A stretch of 41,832 bases of DNA from a virus: positions 1 through 41,832 of the IMG/VR virus record IMGVR_UViG_3300033149_001144. One strand, 5' to 3'. Shown here in pieces: positions 30,197-37,017 of the stretch. The position numbers and the translations under genes are program-made. A model generated the notes under the pieces. It was not told the origin of the DNA. It searched no databases and saw only the letters and a list, made by a program, of their open reading frames with translations. Each line of letters begins with the position of its first letter. Position 1 is the stretch's first letter.

Positions 30197-30382
30197 CTAC
30201 CGCTTGCGATATGCCGTGCGCCTCACGGTTGCTTTGGCGTGCCAGTAAGGACACCCAACTCCATTCCGTTCAATGTGCTTGGACATATCAAGTTCGCCGT
30301 CCATAAGGCACTTGAACGTCGGGAATAGTATCCCAACTGTAGGGCACACCCAGTGGTAGCAATTCTCGCATGATTGCTTCAT
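30197..30382 (-). CDS. 61-residue cysteine-rich protein, island gene 3
   Basis: The start is ATG 30382, 6 bases after GGGAGG and about 20 bases into the transcript; the frame upstream overlaps the promoter and is not used. Cysteines: SCENCYHWVC at 4-11, FKCLMDG near 24, and VGCPYWH near 43, a likely metal site. The end is strongly basic (VRRTAYRKR). Composition and promoter type resemble the two island genes next to it. Confidence 0.75.
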   Translation of the reverse strand: MKQSCENCYHWVCPTVGILFPTFKCLMDGELDMSKHIERNGVGCPYWHAKATVRRTAYRKR

Positions 30383-30410
30383 CGGATGCCTCCCATATTC
30401 AGTTACATAT

Positions 30411-30439
30411 ATTATAACATGCCCGCCTCGCATTGTCAA
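30411..30439 (-). promoter_or_regulatory. Island promoter 3
   Basis: TTGACA (30434-30439), a 17-nt spacer and TATAAT (30411-30416), with TGT before the -10. It serves the 61-residue gene, with both operator-like elements upstream. Confidence 0.9.
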
Positions 30440-30440
30440 T

Positions 30441-30483
30441 GGTACAATGGTACTAGTACCAAGGTCCTAGAACATATGTGCTA
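30441..30483. promoter_or_regulatory. Operator-like elements 1 and 2, copy B
   Basis: Element 1, GGTACAATGGTACTAGTAC (30441-30459), includes the perfect palindrome GGTACTAGTACC and sits one base from the -35 box. Element 2, TAGAACATATGTGCTA, follows at 30468-30483. The rest of the gap to 30632 contains no convincing gene. Confidence 0.6.
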
Positions 30484-30632
30484 CTTTCTGGGTGTCAACA
30501 ATTTTGCCGTGCTGCCAGCTGGCATATACCCGTCATCTATCTGGACAAAAGACCGAGGGGTACGGGTGCTTGACTTTGCAATGTGATTTTACTCTCTATC
30601 TCAAGAAGGAGAATTTCTGATTCTGAAAAAAG

Positions 30633-30806
30633 TTACTTACTACCTTGTGAATCATACTTTTGCAACCTAGCGTCCAACTCTTTTCTTAGCGGGTCTAAGT
30701 ATTTAAGTCCTAGTCTGTCCAACTCCACGAATAGCAGCTTCCTTCGCAGTTCTCCTAAGTTATAGAAATCCGCATACTCCTTTACTGACATATTAGCTAC
30801 TTTCAT
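30633..30806 (-). CDS. 57-residue helical protein
   Basis: The start is ATG 30806, 7 bases after AGGAGG. It reads MKVANMSVKEYADFYNL followed by GELRRKLLFVELDRLGLKYL, probably helical. The upstream part of the frame overlaps a perfect palindrome. Unknown function. Confidence 0.6.
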   Translation of the reverse strand: MKVANMSVKEYADFYNLGELRRKLLFVELDRLGLKYLDPLRKELDARLQKYDSQGSK

Positions 30807-30821
30807 CTTATTACCTCCTAG

Positions 30822-30837
30822 AATGAGAATTCTCATT
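30822..30837. repeat. Perfect 16-bp palindrome
   Basis: AATGAGAATTCTCATT lies just upstream of the ribosome binding site of the 57-residue gene. It could be a dimeric regulator site or, in RNA, a short stem. Confidence 0.6.
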
Positions 30838-30935
30838 TCGGAAAAGTTGTTCTTACTTCCTTACACAGTTAGCTTGAACTGAAAGGGCTTATCAGTCCGC
30901 CACCCTCTCTGGCATTCCTAGGAAGTCCTTATCCA

Positions 30936-31136
30936 TTATGCTTTCTCCTTAAGCTTCTCATTTACTTCTGTCAGACTATATATCTTAGTTACCCAACCAG
31001 GTTTACTTTTGGCAATCTTATCCATGTGCTCCATAGCACTCTTTAGTGTATGATGCACTCTATACTGACCATAGCCAGAATCAACAACTACCTCATCCCT
31101 TCCAAAGTTTATTAAACCAGTTACAACGTAGTACAT
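30936..31136 (-). CDS. 66-residue protein of unknown function
   Basis: The start follows AAAGGAGG by 8 bases. Beta-strand N-terminus (YYVVTGLINFG), then VHHTLKSAMEHMDKIAKSK helix and a lysine-rich end. A 14-residue frame (30892-30936) starts in TAATG overlap with its stop. No family is recognised. Confidence 0.65.
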   Translation of the reverse strand: MYYVVTGLINFGRDEVVVDSGYGQYRVHHTLKSAMEHMDKIAKSKPGWVTKIYSLTEVNEKLKEKA

Positions 31137-31138
31137 GT

Positions 31139-31492
31139 TTAATCCTCCTTTCTATCATAATCCTTATCACTTAGTATTTTATCTGCTATCCTGGCAAACT
31201 CCACCTTGTCAGTTATCTTATTCTCCAGCCTTTCTAGGTCCTGCATCTTAGCCACTAGTATCTTGGCTGCTCTGCGTCTGTTAAGGAAACGGCAATAACC
31301 TTCATCCTTACCATGCTTATTTATCAGAGTGGCTAGCATCTCAACATCTGTCAAGCCTTGAGGAAGCCATAAGTGTATATGGCAGAACTTGCACTGAAAT
31401 AGTGAGCCCTTAGCAACTCTTTCCTTCTCAACCCAGTGGTGTGGGAATGTTTCCGACTCATCACAATAAGCTCCTGGATATACTATTCCCAA
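31139..31492 (-). CDS. Zinc-containing protein, about 117 residues
   Basis: The frame is open upstream to 31804, but that part overlaps a better gene in another frame. The likely start is TTG 31492, ten bases inside the previous gene. Motifs: FQCKFCHIHLWLPQG and a later YCRFLNRRRAAK. The C-terminal half is a charged helix (KMQDLERLENKITDKVEF). Unknown role. Confidence 0.55.
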   Translation of the reverse strand: MGIVYPGAYCDESETFPHHWVEKERVAKGSLFQCKFCHIHLWLPQGLTDVEMLATLINKHGKDEGYCRFLNRRRAAKILVAKMQDLERLENKITDKVEFARIADKILSDKDYDRKED

Positions 31493-31920
31493 CTCTTGGG
31501 AACTCCTCCCAACTGGCTTATCTTCTCCTTCATCTCCTCTATTCGACTTCCTATTCTTATTATCTCGTCTACGTCTCTCTTTCTTAGAGGAGCTAGCATT
31601 AGCTCTTTTAGCTTTGCTACTGCTCTGGCTCTTTGTCTTAGTACTTTTAGCCTTTCTTCCCTTACAGAATTCGGGAGGATAAGACCCTTGCGTCCTCTCG
31701 TCTCCGCTACAGGATGCTGTGATATGTTCTCCAGAGCTTGCGATAGCCAGCAGCACTGATTGTCCTTCTTCCTTTTTGCGTGCCAGCGGAAATTCCTTAC
31801 CCATCTTCTCGGCTCACCTCCTTCCTCTGTGCGTTTCTGCCATAGATTACCGCACACTACATACTCACCCAGCTCTATAGGCTCATTGCAGTAGTTGCAA
31901 GTAACAGTTTTCCTACACAC
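31483..31920 (-). CDS. Zinc-finger protein with helical tail, 145 residues
   Basis: The start is GTG 31920; no strong ribosome binding site is visible. N-terminal metal site: CNYCNEPIELGEYVVCGNLW, plus a later RWHAKRKKDNQCCW. A basic middle and a helical end (VDEIIRIGSRIEEMKEKI) follow. Probable nucleic-acid binding; no family is recognised. Confidence 0.65.
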   Translation of the reverse strand: MCRKTVTCNYCNEPIELGEYVVCGNLWQKRTEEGGEPRRWVRNFRWHAKRKKDNQCCWLSQALENISQHPVAETRGRKGLILPNSVREERLKVLRQRARAVAKLKELMLAPLRKRDVDEIIRIGSRIEEMKEKISQLGGVPKSWE

Positions 31921-31934
31921 AGTTAAGTAAATAT

Positions 31935-32102
31935 CTATTGTCCTGCTCCTTCACTATGTATCTTAGCCAACTCCTCTTCACTCCTCCCTTCCACTATATA
32001 TAAAGGAAAAGTAACTCCACACTTACACTCAAACAACCTTTTACCAAACGCTGGATAGTGAATAGGGCAGTTTATAGCAAGATTTAGCTTCTGCCCTAAC
32101 AT
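31935..32102 (-). CDS. 55-residue cysteine-containing protein, first gene of the left operon
   Basis: The start is uncertain. ATG 32102 follows AGAGGAAAAATTAGAA; another in-frame ATG at 32168 would lie only about 3 bases from the expected transcription start. The protein includes NCPIHYPAFGKRLFECKCG, a C ... CxC metal-binding pattern, and ends acidic. Confidence 0.55.
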   Translation of the reverse strand: MLGQKLNLAINCPIHYPAFGKRLFECKCGVTFPLYIVEGRSEEELAKIHSEGAGQ

Positions 32103-32177
32103 TTCTAATTTTTCCTCTTGCTCATTTCCTTGCTGGAAGTATCCCCAGCCTGTTGTTCCACTTTTCATCCTAATTAC

Positions 32178-32207
32178 ATTATACCATATTAGATGCTGTC
32201 TTGTCAA
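32178..32207 (-). promoter_or_regulatory. Left-going early promoter, divergent
   Basis: TTGACA (32202-32207), an 18-nt spacer and TATAAT (32178-32183), with ATATGG before the -10. It diverges from the late promoter at 32256. Confidence 0.9.
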
Positions 32208-32255
32208 CCTAACTATTTACCTTTGTTAAATAAATAAAAATTGCCATTATTATCC

Positions 32256-32284
32256 TTGACATTAGCACTGTAACATGGTATAAT
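32256..32284 (+). promoter_or_regulatory. Late promoter for the packaging operon
   Basis: TTGACA (32256-32261), a 17-nt spacer and TATAAT (32279-32284), with CATGG before the -10. AGAGGAGGA and ATG 32304 follow. The block from 32224 resembles the one at 1902-1982. Confidence 0.9.
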
Positions 32285-32303
32285 TAGACTAGAGGAGGAT
32301 TGT

Positions 32304-32876
32304 ATGCTTGACCATACCTTGCAATTACCTTCAGCAGACCCTAAGGAAGTGTCTGCTGCTACTACCTTACTGCCTTATCGCCGTGATGACTCAAGGTGTA
32401 GATACCTCGGATATCTGGCGTGTGGCTTTTCTGACGAGGAAGCTCTGTATGTTCTAGGTCTGACCAGAAATTGGCTAGAAAATGTCAGGCTTGATAGCAA
32501 GTTTACTGACCTTGAGGAGCGAATACCTGAGATACGTAAGGAGCTGAGTCAGGAATACACTGAGCTAGATTTCTACCGCAACTTCCGTATGGTGCTTGAG
32601 AAAGACCATAGAGTACTACGGAAGGCTCTAGAAATGGAGCTGGTGGAAGATGCTGAAACAGGAGAACTAGTACCTGCCGAGCTGACTCAGTTTGACCAGC
32701 AGTATTTGCTCAGACTCCGTAGTGCTTATACTCCTCAGCAGCTACAACTACTGGAAGCGGTAGTATCAGGTAACGATGGGAACTTTAACTTTGCTGATTG
32801 GGTTTCTAAGAATCAAGATATTATTCAAATCTCTAGGACTGATACCATATCGCTAGCAAGAGGTAAGAATGGCTAG
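32304..32876 (+). CDS. Putative small terminase subunit, 190 residues
   Basis: The first gene of the packaging operon, followed by three tiny genes and then the large terminase. Residues 25-65 (RCRYLGYLACGFSDEEALYV, LGLTRNWLENV) fit a helix-turn-helix, as in small terminases that recognise phage DNA. A long helical middle part and a Gln-rich segment follow. GGAGG is 6 bases before the ATG. The assignment is from position and pattern. Confidence 0.6.
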   Translation: MLDHTLQLPSADPKEVSAATTLLPYRRDDSRCRYLGYLACGFSDEEALYVLGLTRNWLENVRLDSKFTDLEERIPEIRKELSQEYTELDFYRNFRMVLEKDHRVLRKALEMELVEDAETGELVPAELTQFDQQYLLRLRSAYTPQQLQLLEAVVSGNDGNFNFADWVSKNQDIIQISRTDTISLARGKNG

Positions 32877-33051
32877 GCGCCCAGTTACTGCAAAAGTAAT
32901 AAACGCTGCTAAGCGCAATATCAAGAGAGCACAGCTTAGTAGAATCCGTATTAGAGAGCCAAGGTCAGTCGGTAGAGTTACTCGTAGCAGATACATGTAT
33001 AGCCGACCAGTATCAGCTAGAAGAACTAGATTAGGAAGGAGAGCAAGATAA
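32869..33051 (+). CDS. 60-residue arginine-rich protein
   Basis: A basic protein (MARRPVTAKVINAAKRNIKR then AQLSRIRIREP) with many Arg and Ser residues, possibly DNA-binding in the head. It overlaps the small terminase gene by 8 bases and the next gene by TAATG. Confidence 0.6.
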   Translation: MARRPVTAKVINAAKRNIKRAQLSRIRIREPRSVGRVTRSRYMYSRPVSARRTRLGRRAR

Positions 33052-33293
33052 TGGAGTCTTCCATAATAGATGCTGTGGTATCTGGGGGGCCTGTGGCAGT
33101 GCTAGCGCTAATCATTTTTCTTATGTATAGAAAGGACAGGAGAGATACTGAACGTAGAGTGCATGATGTTCATAGTGCTCACTCAGAGAGGCTAGAGGCT
33201 CTACTTGAAAAAGACCAGAAGACTCGGGAGGACAACACTATGGCTCTGACTGAGCTCAATATACTACTGCGAAAGATGAATGGGAGGAGATGA
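33051..33293 (+). CDS. 80-residue single-pass membrane protein, holin-like
   Basis: One membrane helix near the N-terminus (GGPVAVLALIIFLMYR) and a long charged helical tail (DRRDTERRVHDVHSAHSERL ... KTREDNTMALTELNILL). This N-out, C-in shape is seen in phage holins and spanin-like proteins, but no lysin lies beside it. Start in TAATG overlap. Confidence 0.6.
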   Translation: MESSIIDAVVSGGPVAVLALIIFLMYRKDRRDTERRVHDVHSAHSERLEALLEKDQKTREDNTMALTELNILLRKMNGRR

Positions 33294-33294
33294 T

Positions 33295-33510
33295 ATGGCT
33301 AAGGCAGCTAGAGCTAGGAAAACTAGAGGTAGCAGAGGAAAACGTTGGATTCAGGCAGCTATCAAACGCCCTGGTGCCTTTACTCGTAAGGCAAGAGCAG
33401 CTGGTATGACCGTTCAGGCTTATGCTAGGAAGATGCGTCATGCTACTGGTAGAACTGGTAAGCAGGCACGCCTGGCAATTACTTTGGCTCGCATAAGTAG
33501 GAAGAAGTGA
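33295..33510 (+). CDS. 71-residue basic protein of a phage small-protein family
   Basis: MAKAARARKTRGSRGKRWIQ then AAIKRPGAFTRKARAAGMTV, and GRTGKQARLAITL, a pattern common in small phage proteins of unknown function (WIQxAIxRPGAxTxKAxxAGM ... TGxQARLAxTL). GGAGGAGATGAT precedes the ATG at 33295. Its TGA overlaps the large-terminase start. Confidence 0.7.
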   Translation: MAKAARARKTRGSRGKRWIQAAIKRPGAFTRKARAAGMTVQAYARKMRHATGRTGKQARLAITLARISRKK

Positions 33511-35201
33511 TGGCAGTTCAGACAGAAGAAGAAGCCTTAAAGACGCTGTTTTCTGACAGGCGACTTACTCTATCTACACTTTTAGAGATTGACGATAAGA
33601 GCAGGCAGAGAGTGCCTCTTATGCCTAATCCTATTCAGGATGATATTATTGTTAATTCTGGACTTCGTGATATTTATGTTAAGCCTGCTCAGGTAGGGTT
33701 TACGTCTATAGTGGTAGGTGACTTCTTCTTGGATAACATTACTATCAATGGCACTGTGTCAGTCATCATTAGCTACGATGAGTTCAGTGCTCAGCGCCAG
33801 ATATTAAAGGCTAAGCGCTATCATTATAGCTTGTATAGAAAGATTCCTACCATTCCTAAACTTGACCATAAGTCAGCTACAGAGCTAAGCTGGGAGGATA
33901 AGGCTACTAACTTCTACTCTACCATGTATATATTTAGTAGCAGAAGCTATGTTCTGGGCAGAGGTGAAGTTATCCACAATCTACTACTGGATGAGTTTGC
34001 CTTCTGGCAGGAAGGTACTCATGAGGCTATTATGGCATCAGCGCTACAGAGAGTTCCCCTTAGCCCACGTACTAAGGTGAGAGTAGGTAGCACTGCTAAC
34101 GGTGAGGATAATCCGTTCTGTGAGATGTATAGAGCGGCTAAGGAAGGCAGCAGGATAGGTGACTCAGTATATACAGCTCACTTCTATCCCTGGTTCTTAC
34201 ATCCTGAGTATAAGATGTATGCTGATGACATATTCTGTCTTCCAGGAGATAACCAGGACCCTTTACCAGATATACAGTCAGATGAGGCTATCATGCTACG
34301 GCAACTGATAGAAGTATATAACTTTGATGAGCTTGAAGCTATGGCTAAGCTTAGGTGGAGAAGGTATAAGAAATCTGAGATGGCTAGTCTGCGTAGAGCT
34401 GGAGATACTATGTTTATCTTTGAGCAGGAGTTTCCTGAGGATGATGAGACTTGCTTTCTGGTAGCTGGAGACCAGGCGTATAGTACTGACATCATAACTG
34501 ACAAGATACACACCTGTACTCCAGCTCCTATAGAGAAAAACATTACTGCTACTGATAAGATAACTGGAACTACACTGTCAGCCACCCTTGATATCTGGCA
34601 TGATGTAGAAGAAGGTAAAGGCTATGTTATCTCCATAGACCCTGGGAAAGGCAAGACATCTGAGTCAGTTGGGCAAGTATGGAACTTTGTTGAAGGCTAC
34701 AGAGACAAGGAAGGTAATGAGATTCCTCCAGTAATGCAGCACTGTGCTACTCTAGCTGGCTTCTACGATGAGTGGGAGATGGCAGAACTTATGAAGGAAG
34801 TAGCTCACTACTACAATAGCGGAGTTATCTGCCCAGAAGATAATCTTGACATCGTATCTCATCTGAGAGATTATCCTGACCTCTACTGGCGTGAGGATGT
34901 AAGAACAGGTAAGATGATAAGAGCCATAGGGTGGCAAACTAACTTATCAACTAAACCTTATATGATAACAGAGGTTAGTAGACATCTTGATGACATAGAC
35001 TGCCAGGATATACGCTTCTGGTCTCAGTGTAAGAATATTAGAAGAAACAGGATGGTCAAGAGTGGGATAATGGTAGTAGGTGCAGATGACCATCACGATG
35101 CTGGTGCTATAGCTATTGTCTGTAGAGATGCTATGCCTATTGCTAGAGGCTTTGTTGGAGATACAACCGAAGGCGGCTGGACTGACAACTGGGGTAACTG
35201 A
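33510..35201 (+). CDS. terL: Large terminase subunit
   Basis: The DNA-packaging motor ATPase and nuclease, 563 residues from ATG 33510. Near residues 57-66, VKPAQVGFTS takes the Walker A position in the degenerate form common in terminases. Walker B is LLLDEFAFW and the coupling motif is GSTANGEDNPF. The C-terminal RNase H-like nuclease has VISIDPGKGKTSES as its first Asp motif, a middle segment GVICPEDN, and DDHHDAGAIAI as the last. It is followed by the portal gene. Ribosome binding is weak (AAGAAG), but start-stop overlap suggests coupling to the upstream gene. Confidence 0.92.
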   Translation: MAVQTEEEALKTLFSDRRLTLSTLLEIDDKSRQRVPLMPNPIQDDIIVNSGLRDIYVKPAQVGFTSIVVGDFFLDNITINGTVSVIISYDEFSAQRQILKAKRYHYSLYRKIPTIPKLDHKSATELSWEDKATNFYSTMYIFSSRSYVLGRGEVIHNLLLDEFAFWQEGTHEAIMASALQRVPLSPRTKVRVGSTANGEDNPFCEMYRAAKEGSRIGDSVYTAHFYPWFLHPEYKMYADDIFCLPGDNQDPLPDIQSDEAIMLRQLIEVYNFDELEAMAKLRWRRYKKSEMASLRRAGDTMFIFEQEFPEDDETCFLVAGDQAYSTDIITDKIHTCTPAPIEKNITATDKITGTTLSATLDIWHDVEEGKGYVISIDPGKGKTSESVGQVWNFVEGYRDKEGNEIPPVMQHCATLAGFYDEWEMAELMKEVAHYYNSGVICPEDNLDIVSHLRDYPDLYWREDVRTGKMIRAIGWQTNLSTKPYMITEVSRHLDDIDCQDIRFWSQCKNIRRNRMVKSGIMVVGADDHHDAGAIAIVCRDAMPIARGFVGDTTEGGWTDNWGN

Positions 35202-35253
35202 TAATGTCAATGACCGTAGCAGAACTTAACAGCGAGCCTTAAAGGAGAAGTAG

Positions 35254-37017
35254 ATGGAGAGAAATGCAGTAGCAGTAATTAACCGCTGTACTGAATTAAA
35301 GAAGTTCTGGTCACCTAGAGACTCTGCCATGAAGCGGTGGTATAGGCTCATAGAGATGGTAGATGAACTTAAAACGGAGAAAATGGAGTCGTTTGTAGGA
35401 AATGACCCAAGGTCACTGTTCAATCTAGTATTACATCTCCTTGACACTGATATACCCCATAGGATAAAGGACTATGACTCTATAGACCCAGAGGTATCTA
35501 CAGCTGTCTCATCTGTTAGCAGGTTCTTCAAAACTGCATGGAAGGACGTGCACAATAACTTCCGCAAAACTAATCCCAGACAATCTCTACAACGGACTTC
35601 ACTAGGCTTCATGCTTGCAACTGGATGGTATGCTGACTTTGCTGCAGTAACAGACGATGGCACTAGATGCTACGATGAGCCCTGGAACCCTATAGACGTC
35701 TATCCCATGTGGGATGCTACACTAGGACTCAGTGAGGTAGCTCATATCTACCCAGTAGGTTCCAGCCAAGCTACTAACATGGCTAAGCGAAACGGCTGGA
35801 AGTTGAGTAACAACTATGCTCAGTGGAGAGCATCGGTAGGAAGAAATGTTACCATCTACGACTACTGGTGGGTAGAGATATCTGATACTTTTCCTTTCGC
35901 CAGAGCTATCTGGAACGCTATAGTTATAGATAATATACTGGTAAAGTTTGAGCGTACTCGCTTTAAGCGTATGCCTATATATGTAGCTCCAGTTGGTGGA
36001 CTGCCTGATATGGGCAGCTTGACATCTGGTATGATTCCTACTTACTCATCTACACTCAAACTACAAACTCAGGAGGATAGTGGTGAGCGCTGGAAAGCTG
36101 ATATAGGTCAGGCTATTGTAGCAACTAACGAGCATGTTTACCGAACTTGGAATAAGTGGTGGAGTTTTAGTCTTCAACTACTACGGGATACCGCTCAGCC
36201 TAGAATCTTTGAGCGAAGTAGAAGTGGTAAAGCTATAGTCAGACCAGAGGACGTCTTTCGCCGAGGTGCTATATTTAGAGGAGGTCCTGATGACTCCGTT
36301 GACTTCATTGGCACTCCGCCTATACCGCTAGAACTGAGAAGCACCCAGCTTGACTTAGAGGCTATGATGCAGAGAGGTGGAGTTAGCTGGGCTATGTATG
36401 GTAGTGTTCAGGGACAGCTAACAGCCTATGTTATGAGTCAGATAGCTGCCTCTGCTAACCAAGTAATGAAACCATTTCACCAAGCCTTCATCAATCGCTA
36501 TGAAGACATAGACAACGACTGGCTAGCAGATATTAAAGAGCGTGGAGTAAAGCCTTATGGCTGGAGCTATCCTGATGCATTGCCAGATGATATCTATGTT
36601 AGTGCTGATTATGAGGTAGAAATCCCTGGAGACCTGGTGCAGAGAGCCACTACTGCCAGAATGCTAGACCCTGACTTCCGTCTAAGCTATACTTATGTGA
36701 TGAAGAAACTCTTCCCTGATATTGAAGACCCAATGCAGGAAAGAGCACAGGTTAGAGCAGACCAGGCTGAGATGCACCCTACTAATAGCTTAATAGCCTT
36801 AATACAGTACTACAGACGCCAAGCTGCCTGGTTAGATAAGACTGGAGATAGAGAGACTGCTAGGCTATATGATACTGTAGCAGATGCAACTGTTGCTATG
36901 CTAACTGCTGAGCAAGGTAGGCAGGAGCAGCCAGTGGAACTACCTAGAGGCAAGGCAGAGACTGTACCTCAGCGAACTGCTTTGCCTGCTAGAGCTACAC
37001 CTGAAGGAGGCGCATAA
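35254..37017 (+). CDS. Portal protein
   Basis: A 587-residue protein just after the large terminase, the usual place for the portal that forms the DNA entry ring. The sequence has a helical N-terminus, a beta-rich wing region (DYWWVEISDTF, NAIVIDNILVKFERTRFKRMPIYVAP), a long helix region (QLDLEAMMQRGGVSWAMYGS ... AYVMSQIAASANQVMKPFHQAF) fitting the stem and crown, and a Gln/Pro/Glu-rich tail. AAGGAG lies 8 bases before the ATG. The assignment is by position, size and fold pattern. Confidence 0.8.
   Translation: MERNAVAVINRCTELKKFWSPRDSAMKRWYRLIEMVDELKTEKMESFVGNDPRSLFNLVLHLLDTDIPHRIKDYDSIDPEVSTAVSSVSRFFKTAWKDVHNNFRKTNPRQSLQRTSLGFMLATGWYADFAAVTDDGTRCYDEPWNPIDVYPMWDATLGLSEVAHIYPVGSSQATNMAKRNGWKLSNNYAQWRASVGRNVTIYDYWWVEISDTFPFARAIWNAIVIDNILVKFERTRFKRMPIYVAPVGGLPDMGSLTSGMIPTYSSTLKLQTQEDSGERWKADIGQAIVATNEHVYRTWNKWWSFSLQLLRDTAQPRIFERSRSGKAIVRPEDVFRRGAIFRGGPDDSVDFIGTPPIPLELRSTQLDLEAMMQRGGVSWAMYGSVQGQLTAYVMSQIAASANQVMKPFHQAFINRYEDIDNDWLADIKERGVKPYGWSYPDALPDDIYVSADYEVEIPGDLVQRATTARMLDPDFRLSYTYVMKKLFPDIEDPMQERAQVRADQAEMHPTNSLIALIQYYRRQAAWLDKTGDRETARLYDTVADATVAMLTAEQGRQEQPVELPRGKAETVPQRTALPARATPEGGA

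Noticed and set aside
31493-31804. N-terminal extension of the gene at 31139
   Set aside because: It overlaps the 145-residue zinc-finger gene over its whole length and reads as low-complexity Ser/Lys sequence.
34184-34585. 133-codon minus-strand frame opposite terL
   Set aside because: It lies fully inside the large terminase gene, which has clear motifs on the plus strand.
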